64,000 bases of DNA from positions 1-64,000 of the forward strand of contig JAZDFQ010000045.1 of the NCBI GenBank assembly GCA_043807765.1, read 5' to 3'. The position numbers and the translations under genes are program-made. The notes beneath the pieces were generated by a model. That model had not been told where the DNA came from, did no database searches, and worked only from the letters and a program-made list of their open reading frames with translations. Within the stretch, counting starts at the first letter, position 1. Each line of letters starts with the position of its first letter. This document shows positions 43,111-52,200 of this stretch, piece by piece. Source of the stretch: Stygiobacter sp043807765 (GTDB lineage: Bacteria > Bacteroidota > Ignavibacteria > Ignavibacteriales > Melioribacteraceae).

Positions 43111-43871
43111 CAGTGAAAGCTCCTTACAAGAGAGGATACAATCAGATTCCAGCCATCCACTAGAATAAATAATAAAATTTTGAATGGAAGAGAAATCATC
43201 ATTGGAGGCATCATCATCATACCCATAGACATTAGAATACTAGAGATTATCATATCAACCATAATAAACGGGATAAAAAGGAAGAAACCCATAATAAAAC
43301 CAGCGCGCATTTCGCTTAATACAAATGCAGGAATTAAAATGTAAGTAGCGACCTCGTTTCTTGTTGCAGGTCTAGCTTGTTGAGAAAGACCGATAAATAA
43401 TTCTAAATCTTCTTCGCGAACATTTTTAAACATAAACTGACGAATCGGCTCTATACCCTTATCGTAAGCCTGGCTGGTTGTAAGTTTGTTATCCATTAAT
43501 GGTTTTAATGCTTCGTCGTTTACCTTATTCCAAGTTGGCGCCATAATAAAAAATGTAACGAAGAGCGCCACTCCAGCCAGGAGCTGAGACGGCGGCATCT
43601 GCTGCGTACCCAGGGCGCTCTTCAAAAAATGAAACACAATTATGATTCGTAAATATGATGTAGTCATTATCACAATTGAGGGAGCCAAAGAAAGGATCGT
43701 CATCATCAAAAGGATTTGGAGAGTTACGGAAACGTCCCCGCCATCTTTTGCAGTGCCAACATCTAGGTTGATTTTGGGAAACGGGATTGTCTGTTGTGCT
43801 TGCTGTGCTTGAGTTTGAACAGTTAGCACTAGTAATAACAATAATACTATGGCTAATAATTTCTTACTCAT
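43110..43871 (-). CDS. fliP: Flagellar export gate protein FliP
   Basis: 253 residues with a cleavable signal peptide (LLAIVLLLLLVLTVQTQAQ). Marks: LAPSIVIMTTSYLRIIIVFHFL, GTQQMPPSQLLAG, and LIPAFVLSEMRAGFIMGF in pieces, and FKILLFILVDGW at the end. Core of the export channel. Overlaps fliO by 4 nt. Confidence 0.96.
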   Translation of the reverse strand: MSKKLLAIVLLLLLVLTVQTQAQQAQQTIPFPKINLDVGTAKDGGDVSVTLQILLMMTILSLAPSIVIMTTSYLRIIIVFHFLKSALGTQQMPPSQLLAGVALFVTFFIMAPTWNKVNDEALKPLMDNKLTTSQAYDKGIEPIRQFMFKNVREEDLELFIGLSQQARPATRNEVATYILIPAFVLSEMRAGFIMGFFLFIPFIMVDMIISSILMSMGMMMMPPMMISLPFKILLFILVDGWNLIVSSLVRSFH

Positions 43872-44209
43872 TTCATACCCAAATTCTGTTTAAGTATTTC
43901 TACAAAGTTGCCTTTGGATTCCGAATCGCCTTCAACTCCATCGGAAAACTCTGCATACTCAAATTCTTTTAGCACAGAGATGTTGTTCTCGCTAATTCCC
44001 AACACTAGAAGCTTATCTTTAATTCTAACAAGGGATAAATATTTTTTGGGGAGAATCAGTTGATTGTGAACAACATCGATGTGAAGGTTTTTAATTTTTT
44101 TGCCAGACATAGAAAATGAATATTTTCTCACTAATAGAAGTACGCCGTATAACATCCCGAGTACGGCTAATAGTGGAATTATTGATTTGACGATATCAAA
44201 AAATGACAT
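43868..44209 (-). CDS. fliO: FliO-like export gate assembly protein
   Basis: 113 residues: one membrane helix near 10-28 (IPLLAVLGMLYGVLLLV) followed by a beta-rich cytoplasmic tail with LSLVRIKDKLLVLGIS, the pattern seen in FliO. FliO helps FliP assemble and is not in the final channel. Called by position between fliN and fliP as well as by the tail. Its sequence conservation is low. Confidence 0.82.
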   Translation of the reverse strand: MSFFDIVKSIIPLLAVLGMLYGVLLLVRKYSFSMSGKKIKNLHIDVVHNQLILPKKYLSLVRIKDKLLVLGISENNISVLKEFEYAEFSDGVEGDSESKGNFVEILKQNLGMK

Positions 44210-44583
44210 TATAAAATATCCTTTACTCTATTTGCCGGATCTACAAGGTTTGTGATTCTTATTCCAAAATGTTTGTCTATAACAACTACTTCACCTTCTG
44301 CAATTTTTTTATTATTGACGAATACATCCACCGGCTCGCTGGCAAGCTTATCCAGTTCTATAACGTATCCACGCTCAAGCTCTAAGATGTCTTTAATCTG
44401 CATTTGTGTTCTTCCAAGTTCAATGTAAATATTCATTGGAAGGTCTTTGAGGAAATGAAGTTTATCGTTGTACACGCCGCCGGTTTGAGTTGAATCGTCA
44501 AACTCTTCGAACTGCGCCATTGCACTAACGGCTTTCTGATTTAATTCATTGTCGTTCATTTCATTTAAATCATTGTTTTCCAT
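44209..44583 (-). CDS. fliN: Flagellar switch protein FliN
   Basis: 124 residues. C-terminal SpoA domain: LPMNIYIELGRTQMQIKDIL, LERGYVIELDKLASEPVDV, and GEVVVIDKHFGIRIT in pieces. Forms the lower C-ring and binds FliH/export ATPase and CheY-type regulators. Precedes fliO (1-base overlap) and follows fliM by 9 nt. Confidence 0.94.
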   Translation of the reverse strand: MENNDLNEMNDNELNQKAVSAMAQFEEFDDSTQTGGVYNDKLHFLKDLPMNIYIELGRTQMQIKDILELERGYVIELDKLASEPVDVFVNNKKIAEGEVVVIDKHFGIRITNLVDPANRVKDIL

Positions 44584-44592
44584 CTTAAAACC

Positions 44593-45579
44593 TCAAAAGG
44601 ATTTATGTTCTTCTAATAATTTCTTAGTTACTTTAATTGCTTTTTTGTTATTTGAAACACCGACACGGCCCAAAAACAAAATCTGATTTCCGGTTCTAAC
44701 TTTTTGATCGTCGCTAATTTTTGTGTCCAAGCGAATTATGTCTCCATTCTGCATATCCAGCAATTCCCGGACAGAAAGCTTTGAAGTGCCGAGCTCAACT
44801 TTAATAGGTAAAGCTGTTCTTGATAAATGATGAGAAACTACATCGCGTGCGGTTTGGCCAAAGTGTTTAATTGCGCGGATAGATGAAAGCTTCTGGGAAG
44901 ATAATCTTGCAAGAATGTTATCGAAAGCAAAAGTTGCAAAGCAAATGTTCATTAAAAAAGATTGTTCGCCGATTAGAATCTCAAATGAAATTAAAAGAAC
45001 AGATTCACTCTGAGATGTAATCTGAGCAAAATCTATATCCGGCTCAAAACGCTCAATAACGAAATCCATGCTGTCAATTGTCTGCCATCCCTTTTTTAAG
45101 TCTTGCATAATGCGCTCAACAACAACGCGTAACACTTTTTGTTCAATCGGAGTGATCACTTTATTTTGCTTGGAGCCAAGCCCATTTCCTCCAAGCAATT
45201 TATCAACCAGCGAAAGAGCTAAATCATTATTTAGCTCAAGAATTCCTTTTACGTCGGTATCTTTAATATCAAAAGTAAATAAACAAGCCGGGTTGGAAAC
45301 AGAAAGAACATATTCCGAATAGTAGATTTGATCAACCGAAGTAACGTTGATGTTAACTATTGACTGCAGCTTCGTAACAAGAAAAGAACTGAAACTTTCG
45401 GCAAAGTTTTCGAAAATACTTCTTAGAACGCGAAGTTGATTTTTCGAAATTCTGTTGGGTAATCGAAAATCGAAAAGAATAGCTTCTTTATCCGAAGAAG
45501 ATTCTATCTTCTGTTCCGATCCGCTCTTAATATTATTAAGCAGCGCATCTATTTCCTGTTGCGAAAGTATCTCTGCCAT
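44593..45579 (-). CDS. fliM: Flagellar switch protein FliM
   Basis: 328 residues. Starts with LSQQEIDALLNNI, the CheY-binding N-terminal helix of FliM, followed by a CheC-like middle domain (NLALSL-like NNDLALSLVDKLLGG, then MNICFATFAFD) and a C-terminal SpoA domain (PIKVELGTSKLSVRELLDM). C-ring component for torque direction. The CheY-binding N-terminus is retained although no chemotaxis kinase gene is in the window. Follows fliL by 2 nt. Confidence 0.95.
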   Translation of the reverse strand: MAEILSQQEIDALLNNIKSGSEQKIESSSDKEAILFDFRLPNRISKNQLRVLRSIFENFAESFSSFLVTKLQSIVNINVTSVDQIYYSEYVLSVSNPACLFTFDIKDTDVKGILELNNDLALSLVDKLLGGNGLGSKQNKVITPIEQKVLRVVVERIMQDLKKGWQTIDSMDFVIERFEPDIDFAQITSQSESVLLISFEILIGEQSFLMNICFATFAFDNILARLSSQKLSSIRAIKHFGQTARDVVSHHLSRTALPIKVELGTSKLSVRELLDMQNGDIIRLDTKISDDQKVRTGNQILFLGRVGVSNNKKAIKVTKKLLEEHKSF

Positions 45580-45581
45580 GG

Positions 45582-46133
45582 TTACTGTATAATATATTTA
45601 CTGAAATAAATAGTGTTGATTTTTACTTCCGGCATTGTCTTGTGTAACCTGCTTGTAATTTCTGTTCTCAGAGTATCTCTGTATGCCATGTTGCTAAGTT
45701 GTGTAAGGTCTTTACTGCTCATTACAGAAAGAACCGCATCTTTAAGCAATACATCTTTAACTTCAAGTTCTTTCTTATTTTCTTCTGTGGGCACATCGAA
45801 GCCTAAAGATACCATTACCAATCTTCTTCCATCGGTGCCAACGGGATTAACTATTTGATCTTGTATCTCATGTATGAATTTGCCTAACTCAGATGGTTTT
45901 TCTTCTTTAACTACTTCTGTAGAATCTTTTTTACCGGCTTCATTTCCATCTGCACCAGCTTCGCTAGCATGCATCTTATTCAACAAAAAATTTGCCGTAA
46001 TGAAATAAACCGCAACTAACTGTATTATAAATAGCGGAAGACCAAACAGCAAAATTTTAATATTAAATCCCTTTTTCTCTTTGACAACAGAAGTCTCGAT
46101 TGCCGGTGCGCCTAAGTTATCCTCTTTTTCCAT
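45582..46133 (-). CDS. fliL: Flagellar basal body-associated protein FliL
   Basis: 183 residues. Membrane helix at about 28-50 (ILLFGLPLFIIQLVAVYFI), then a periplasmic domain with VGTDGRRLVMVSLGFDVP and a C-terminal VKINTIYFSKYIIQ, typical of FliL. It surrounds stators and supports torque. First gene of the second flagellar operon, after a terminator (46324-46362) and a sigma-54-like motif (46167-46182). Confidence 0.9.
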   Translation of the reverse strand: MEKEDNLGAPAIETSVVKEKKGFNIKILLFGLPLFIIQLVAVYFITANFLLNKMHASEAGADGNEAGKKDSTEVVKEEKPSELGKFIHEIQDQIVNPVGTDGRRLVMVSLGFDVPTEENKKELEVKDVLLKDAVLSVMSSKDLTQLSNMAYRDTLRTEITSRLHKTMPEVKINTIYFSKYIIQ

Positions 46134-46166
46134 TTCTCACTTCAATTTGATTTACGCTAACATTTT

Positions 46167-46182
46167 TTCAATTGTTATGCCA
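46167..46182 (-). promoter_or_regulatory. Sigma-54-like promoter motif before fliL
   Basis: Minus strand TGGCAT-AACAA-TTGAA, preceded by TTTTTGCA. The GG element and spacing fit sigma-54, but the -12 GC is GA. It ends 33 nt before ATG 46133. The same TTTTTGC-TGGCAT block is found before flgB. The rest of the 46134-46394 gap has only the terminator. Confidence 0.5.
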
Positions 46183-46317
46183 TGCAAAAAGAGGCCTAAA
46201 TTGTACTTTTAACAAATTGAGCAATTTAGAAATGGCTAATATTATGCAAGTGGAGATGCCGGGATAGCCCTCAAGTTCTAATAATTTTACTGTGAATGAA
46301 GGTTTCGTATTTAAAAG

Positions 46318-46365
46318 GAAAGAGGCCGTGATCAAAGAAAATTTTGAATTTTGATCACAGCCCTT
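46318..46365 (-). terminator. Intrinsic terminator after flgE
   Basis: On the minus strand GGGCTGTGATCAAA and TTTGATCACGGCC form a long stem with one bulged pair (plus-strand arms 46324-46336 and 46349-46362), followed by TCTTTCCTTTT. It lies 30-60 nt after the flgE stop. On the plus strand it is followed by CTTTTT, so it could work both ways. Confidence 0.75.
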
Positions 46366-46394
46366 TTTAGGTTTGCACTGAAGAACCTAGAATA

Positions 46395-48065
46395 TTATCT
46401 GATTAAGTTGGTAATTTCTTGCAACAAGCTATCGGCAGTTGTAATTACACGCGCATTTGCTTGGAAACCTCTCTGAGAAACAATCATTCTCGTGAACTCT
46501 TCCGAAAGATCAACGTTGGATTGTTCTAACGCACCGGATTGAATTGTTGTGTTTGTTTCTTCACCCAAAGAGTTAATTCGTGGCTCACCACTATTTGCAT
46601 ATGCCGAATACATGTTATCACCGGTGCTTATAAGACCATTCAAATTGTTAAATGTAGCACACATAATTTGTGCTAAAGTTTGTGAACTTCCGTTTGAGAA
46701 AATACCAACAATGTTGCCATACTGATCTATATTCAAATTTGATAAAGTCGCAGCCGGAGAACCATTTTGTGAAAGTGCACTTATAACAGAACTAGCTGAA
46801 GTCTGCGTTACACCGCCAAAGCCACTGCCGAAGTTCAAATCCATTGTTACTGTATTAGCGCCACCCGATGGATCAAAAGAAAACGTAGGATCGTTAGGGG
46901 AAATTTTAGCTGGATCTAATGTTCCATCTGCATTAAACTCAATAGTACCTACTTGAACTGCTTCTTTTCCATCAACTGTACTCGTTCCTGGAACTGATGT
47001 ACTCCATTTCCAAACATTATCACTAATTTTTGTGTACTTAAGTGTAACTTGATGAGAAGTACCTAATGAATCGTAAACTGTTACTGAGCCGCTTACAACA
47101 TTCGGCACTCTGTTGTTATCTGCGGATGCGCTAAATGTATTTGTACTTGCATTTTGAGTTAGTATTGTTCCATCGAACGTAAAATTAATATCGTTTCCGG
47201 TAACAAGTACGTTGTTGTTAGTACCGTCAAACATTGCTTGTGATGCTGCATCAAGTCTCATTGTACCGGTTCCGTCATCTTCAAATGTTAAACCAACCAT
47301 TGTTCCATTATCCAGCTCAGTTCCTTCAGAATCTGTTAAGCTCCAACTATATGTATAAACATCATCAGCGGTTTTTTCATAGTTAGATGTAAAGTTAAAA
47401 CTCTCACCATATTCATTATACACAGTTACGTTATAATCTGTAGTACTTTCGCCTACGGCCAATGCAGCTGAATTAATGTTTCCTCTTTGAACAACTTCCT
47501 CTGTTCTTGTTATCTCGCTATTGCTTTTTAAATTTCCGCCCCAATTAATTTCGGAAGTATCAACAGCCGTTAGCTTCATGTTAGTATTTATTACAATGTC
47601 TTCTAAATTATTGCCTGGAGGTATAACTCCTTCTGTACTGGCCACTTTACCTTGAACTATTGCGCCATTCTGCGGGCTAACTAATTTTCCATCTGCATCA
47701 AAAACAAAAGCACCAGCACGTGAATAGAATTTCTGACCGTTGTTTTTCAATACGAACATGCCCTGTCCTTGTAAAGCTAAGTCTGTTGTAATACCGGTTC
47801 TTTCAAATGTTCCTTGGTTCCAGTTTCTATCTATAGAGTTGATTTTTGCGCCGAGACCAATTTGATATGAGTTTGTACCGCCGGTTGTTTCTGTTGGGTT
47901 TGTGCCGGCTTTTACAAATTGATTAAAAGTATCGCTGAATGTTACGCGTGAGCCTTTGAAGCCAATTGTGTTAACGTTGGAGATGTTATTACCAATAACG
48001 TCCATCATTGATTGATGATTACGTAAACCGGAAACGCCTGCGAAAAGAGATGTTAAGAGTGCCAT
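46395..48065 (-). CDS. flgE: Flagellar hook protein FlgE
   Basis: 556 residues, longer than the 400-residue enterobacterial form, the extra being in the variable middle (residues about 190-400). N-terminal LLTSLFAGVSGLRNHQSMMD, NNISNVNTIGFK, and QGQGMFVL; C-terminal GALEQSNVDLSEEFTRMIVSQRGFQAN in pieces. Hook subunit, exported until FliK switches specificity. A GC-rich 93-nt leader with a hairpin precedes it and a strong GGAGG Shine-Dalgarno is 8 nt ahead of ATG. Confidence 0.96.
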   Translation of the reverse strand: MALLTSLFAGVSGLRNHQSMMDVIGNNISNVNTIGFKGSRVTFSDTFNQFVKAGTNPTETTGGTNSYQIGLGAKINSIDRNWNQGTFERTGITTDLALQGQGMFVLKNNGQKFYSRAGAFVFDADGKLVSPQNGAIVQGKVASTEGVIPPGNNLEDIVINTNMKLTAVDTSEINWGGNLKSNSEITRTEEVVQRGNINSAALAVGESTTDYNVTVYNEYGESFNFTSNYEKTADDVYTYSWSLTDSEGTELDNGTMVGLTFEDDGTGTMRLDAASQAMFDGTNNNVLVTGNDINFTFDGTILTQNASTNTFSASADNNRVPNVVSGSVTVYDSLGTSHQVTLKYTKISDNVWKWSTSVPGTSTVDGKEAVQVGTIEFNADGTLDPAKISPNDPTFSFDPSGGANTVTMDLNFGSGFGGVTQTSASSVISALSQNGSPAATLSNLNIDQYGNIVGIFSNGSSQTLAQIMCATFNNLNGLISTGDNMYSAYANSGEPRINSLGEETNTTIQSGALEQSNVDLSEEFTRMIVSQRGFQANARVITTADSLLQEITNLIR

Positions 48066-48073
48066 GTTGATCC

Positions 48074-48080
48074 TCCTTGG
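48074..48080 (-). promoter_or_regulatory. CCAAGGA motif next to the flgE Shine-Dalgarno
   Basis: Minus strand CCAAGGAGGATC: the CARGGA core of a CsrA site merges with the Shine-Dalgarno AGGAGG. A second CCAAGGA occurs 45 nt upstream (48119-48125) inside the leader hairpin. CsrA control of flgE is a guess from the two motifs. Confidence 0.3.
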
Positions 48081-48104
48081 ATTGATCCGGCTTCAGTCGG
48101 TCGG

Positions 48105-48138
48105 CCAGATCTGGAGCGTCCTTGGAAGGTCCCGCTCC
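48105..48138 (-). promoter_or_regulatory. GC-rich hairpin in the flgE leader
   Basis: Minus strand GGAGCG (48138-48133) pairs with CGCTCC (48118-48113), with an inner CCTT/AAGG stem, and is followed by the perfect palindrome CCAGATCTGG (48105-48114). No T-run follows, so it is unlikely to be a terminator. GC content of this stretch is clearly above its surroundings. Confidence 0.5.
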
Positions 48139-48158
48139 GTTGTATTATTATTTGTTAA

Positions 48159-48539
48159 TTATATTGCAAATACTACACTATCAATATTTGTAAAAACGTT
48201 TTCGTTAGAATTTGCTACATCTATTGCTGTTACTACTGTTTTGTTTGGAATATTTATTATGAATGCTGTTTTATCCATCATGATTAACGAATCTTTGCTT
48301 CCTTTAGATTCAGCTTTGTAAACTGCATCTTGAATTTTGCCTAGCTCAGTTTCGCTTAGTTGTATATTTCTTGATTCGAGACGTTTAAGAGCATGACTTG
48401 AAAACTTTACTTTCTCTAGTTCTTCTTTGAAAATCGCATCAAACTGATTAGCCGCTTCTCTACCCGTTCTGCGGGTTGAAATCTCTTCATTTCCTACAAT
48501 TGGAATAAATGGTACGGAGATTCCATTAATCTCAGCCAT
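48159..48539 (-). CDS. Flagellar operon protein (TIGR02530 family)
   Basis: 126 residues from ATG 48539, chosen because GGAGAA lies just ahead; an ATG at 48551 is inside flgD. Core FSSHALKRLESRNIQLSETE, SLIMMDKTAFIINI and a closing NVFTNIDSVV are marks of this small family, always found between flgD and flgE. Function unknown, presumed to help hook assembly. It overlaps the flgD stop by 8 nt. Confidence 0.88.
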   Translation of the reverse strand: MAEINGISVPFIPIVGNEEISTRRTGREAANQFDAIFKEELEKVKFSSHALKRLESRNIQLSETELGKIQDAVYKAESKGSKDSLIMMDKTAFIINIPNKTVVTAIDVANSNENVFTNIDSVVFAI

Positions 48540-49224
48540 TATTTTCTCCATTTGTTGAGTTTAGAATTTCAAGAATCTCGGAAATAGAATACTCAGCGCC
48601 GTCAATCTTAAGAACAGTTCCGTTTTCTGTAAAACGAACACCATCTATAACGCCGGCTTTGAAAGTATCTATTGTCAATTGATCACCATTCATGTTTTTT
48701 GCATCTACTTCAAATGTATATTTACCATTAGGTAATTTGTCACCATTATTATCGGAACAATCCCAAGAAAGTTTATTAGTTCCTTCATCAATTGAAGCAT
48801 TTTCTATTTGTTTTATGAATGCTCCTTTCTCATTGTAAATTTTAATTGTGGCAGACTTAACATTTGCCGGCAAAGTGTAACCTAATGTGATGCTATCCTG
48901 TCCGGTTACTTGCAATTCGTTTCCACTTACTTTTGCTTCTTTACCAATCAATGTAGCAACCATTGTGTTATTAACCGATTCAGCAAGAGCTAGATTAGTG
49001 TTCATACTTGCTGTTATAGAGGAATTAAGATTGGTTAATTGCTCTAGTGATGAGAATTCAGCTAGCTGTGAAGCATAAGCAGTTCCGTCCATTGGATTAA
49101 GCGGATCTTGATTCTTCAACTGCGAAATCATCAGTTTCAAAAAATCATCTTTACCAAGTGCACTTTTATTTGCGGAAACAGTTGATGTTTGATTTGTTGT
49201 TGTGTTGTTTACAGTGCTAACCAT
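48532..49224 (-). CDS. flgD: Hook cap/assembly protein FlgD
   Basis: 230 residues. Conserved N-terminus LGKDDFLKLMISQLKNQDPL and AQLAEFSSLEQL (in FlgD: QxAQFSxxEQ), then the beta-sandwich part (TIKIYNEKGAFIKQIEN, LPNGKYTFEV). Scaffold for hook subunit polymerisation, exported. Starts 11 nt after the fliK stop. Confidence 0.95.
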   Translation of the reverse strand: MVSTVNNTTTNQTSTVSANKSALGKDDFLKLMISQLKNQDPLNPMDGTAYASQLAEFSSLEQLTNLNSSITASMNTNLALAESVNNTMVATLIGKEAKVSGNELQVTGQDSITLGYTLPANVKSATIKIYNEKGAFIKQIENASIDEGTNKLSWDCSDNNGDKLPNGKYTFEVDAKNMNGDQLTIDTFKAGVIDGVRFTENGTVLKIDGAEYSISEILEILNSTNGENNG

Positions 49225-49235
49225 TTCATAATTCC

Positions 49236-52200
49236 TTATGCTGTAAATTCGTAAGTATTATAACCCATATGTTTCTTAGCTTGTAGCAATGTTGTTTCTT
49301 CAATTACTTCTTCTTTATCTTCGCGTCCGGAAGGTTTTTTCTTCTGTGTAAAAACTCTCTGATTTTTCTGATCATCCGATAGACTAACATTAACATTTGT
49401 TAATGGTATTCCGGCAGACTGCATATTCTGTTTTAGCTGTTCAATGTTTGATTGAACGAACTGTTTTACTTGTTCATTCTCAACTTCAATTTTTGTAATA
49501 ATCTGATTCTCGATCATATCAACAGTCAGTTTAACTTTACCAAGATTTTCCGGTGTTAATTGTAAAGTCAAAGTTTGTCTTTCACCTTGTTGAATCAGTT
49601 TAGAAAATTCCGGAAGTATTTCTTGTTGCTTAACAGTCTTAAACTGTTCGTGTGCTGGTTTTGGATCACTTTGTAATTTCAAATTCTCAGCACTAAAGCT
49701 TTTCTCCGATCCGTTAACTTGGTTTAGATTATTTTTAAATGTTTCCGAAGAATTTGATTTAGCGTTTTCTTTATCAGTGTTTTGATTCAACTGTTGATCG
49801 GCAGATGAATGCTTTATTTCCTTTGCTTCGCTTACCGAAATATTTTTTGTATCTGCTTCTATCTTTGTTTCTGCTACTTTTTCTTTAACCGTGGTGTTCT
49901 CAACAGTAGCAGCTATAACAAATTGTTCACCCTTTTCAATCTTTTTTGTATTCGTTTTTGAAACTGTTACAATTTGCTTATCAGCCGCATCAGCATTGTC
50001 TTTTAATTCTGTTGTATTAGTTTCTTTACTTACATTTTGCGAAGATTTATTTTTTATCTCACTCGCTTCTTGGGGACTTTTATCGATTCTAACACTTGCT
50101 TTAGCTGCAACTTTTACCAACAACTTGCCTTCAGATGACACTTCAAGATTACTTTCATTCAGCTGTGTTTGAGAGCTAACTTTCTGATCCTTGGGGTTAT
50201 TCGTAGTATTCTTAACTTCAATTTCCTGAACTTTACTCTCTTCTTCTGCTGGAAGCAGTTTTTCAGTTTTAGTTGCAAGAAATTCTTCTTTAGAAATTAA
50301 TTTTGGTCTTCTATTTGAATTCTTCACAATATTTTTCTGAGTTATTTCTTTCGGAACTATTTCAGATTTTCCATCGGTTCTTTTTTCTTGATTCTTATTA
50401 CTTGTTTTCATTTCCTTCGCATCAGAAATCACCGGTTCTGATTTTAGCGATTCCTTAACCGAATGTGTTGGTTTTTCAGTTTGCTGTGTTTCTTTGCTTT
50501 CATTTTTCTCAGTAACTTCTTTCAGAACTGTTTCGGATTTTCCCTCGGTTCTTATTTCTTGATTCTTATTACTTATTTTCATTTCCTTAGCTTCAGCAAT
50601 CACCGGTTCTGATTTTAACGATTCCTTAACCGAAGGTGTCGGTTTTTCGGTTTGCTGTGTTTCTTTGATTTCAGTTTTCTCAGAAACTTCTTTCAGAACT
50701 GTTTCGGATTTTCCATCGGTTCTTATTTCTTGATTCTTATTACTTGTTTTCATTTCCTTCGCTTCAGCAATCACCGGTTCTGATTTTAACGATTCCTTAA
50801 CCGAAGGTGTCGGTTTTTCAGTTTGCTGTGTTTCTTTGATTTCAGTTTTCTCAGAAACTTCTTTTTGAACTGTTTCGGATTTTCCCTCGGTTCTTATTTC
50901 TTGATTCTTATTACTTGTTTTCATTTCCTTCGCTTCGGCAATCACCGGTTCTGGCTTTAGTGATTCCTTAGCTGAAAGTACCGGCTTTTCAGTAGTCTGT
51001 GTCTCTTGGCTCTCTATTTTCTTGGCTTTTACATCTGAAGACACAACCTCTTTTACGTTAGAAATAGTTGGTTTCTCGGCATTAAGTTTGGCTGCATTAT
51101 CAAGCGGCGTCTCTACATCAACTGAATCATCAAAAATGTTAAGTTTTGCTTGAGAAGTCTCAACTTCTTCTTTGATTTCCGCTTGACCAACTACAACATT
51201 ATTAAGTTGCTTTGTATCCGGCTTTATCTGAGATTGTTTTAAATATTCTGTTTCCTTGTTCACAATAAGAGGGGCAACTTTCTCGCTCACAAATGGTTCA
51301 TATTTTACCTTTGAGGTAACATCTTTTGGATCAGAAATTTTTTCATTTAAGCTTGGATTCTTAATATCATCATTCAGTATTAGTTTTATTTCTGCGTCAA
51401 CTTCTTTTTCTAAGCTTGGTGAAAAGGTAATAGTTTTTGTTTCACCCGAATCAATCGCATTTTTTTGATTTACACTACCACTTTTTACTTCTGTAGTAAA
51501 GAGATTTTTTACATCAGCCTCTAGTGCTGGCTTTGAAGTAGCTTTGCCATCACTTTCTACTTTAAAGGAAGCGGGAACATCTTTCGTTTCTTTTGCATCA
51601 ACAATTGGAGTTTCGATAATAACTGATTTTACTGGCTGATCCGGCTCTTCACTTACAATATTAGGTGTTGTTAGGGATTGCTTTGTAAATTTTATTTCAC
51701 TCATTTCACTGCGCGAAGCAAATCCCTTGAAGATGGATCTTTCTTCTTCGGTTAAACCATCCATTAAATAACTCAGTGCAGTAGAAGAGGTCTTCTGATT
51801 CTGCACTGATTTATCGGCTGAAATTACAAGATTTTGTTCGCTAGAAACATTTTCAGAGTTTGGCAAAACAACTTTTGTGGTTGGCTTATTTTTATCAACT
51901 TGTTGAGTTTCTAAAGGCGTATTCTTTCCTACGATCTTCGTCTCTTTTGCAGTTGAATTTTCAGCTGTTGGTAAACTAACAACATTTTCTTCGCCCACAG
52001 TAGCCTTCAAAGCTTTTTCCGGCTCAGACGCAGCTACCGAAGGTTTCACTTCAGATACTTGTTGCAAAGTTTTGAAAAGTTCGTAATTGGAACTGTTGGC
52101 TGAAAACTTGAAAGTATTTATTTCATCAACCGCTATTAATTTGCCTTGTGTAGTCACTTCAGTAGAATCAGATTCTTGATTAGAATCTAAGTTAAGAGAA

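Noticed and set aside
48092..48107. Fourth sigma-54-like motif before flgE
   Set aside because: TGGCCG-ACCGA-CTGAA fits the shared pattern less well, and it overlaps other leader structure; mentioned only in the flgE leader finding and not listed as a promoter.
50322..51005. CRISPR or mobile-element origin of the 171-bp repeats
   Set aside because: Adjacent copies without spacers, in frame inside fliK; an ordinary coding tandem repeat.
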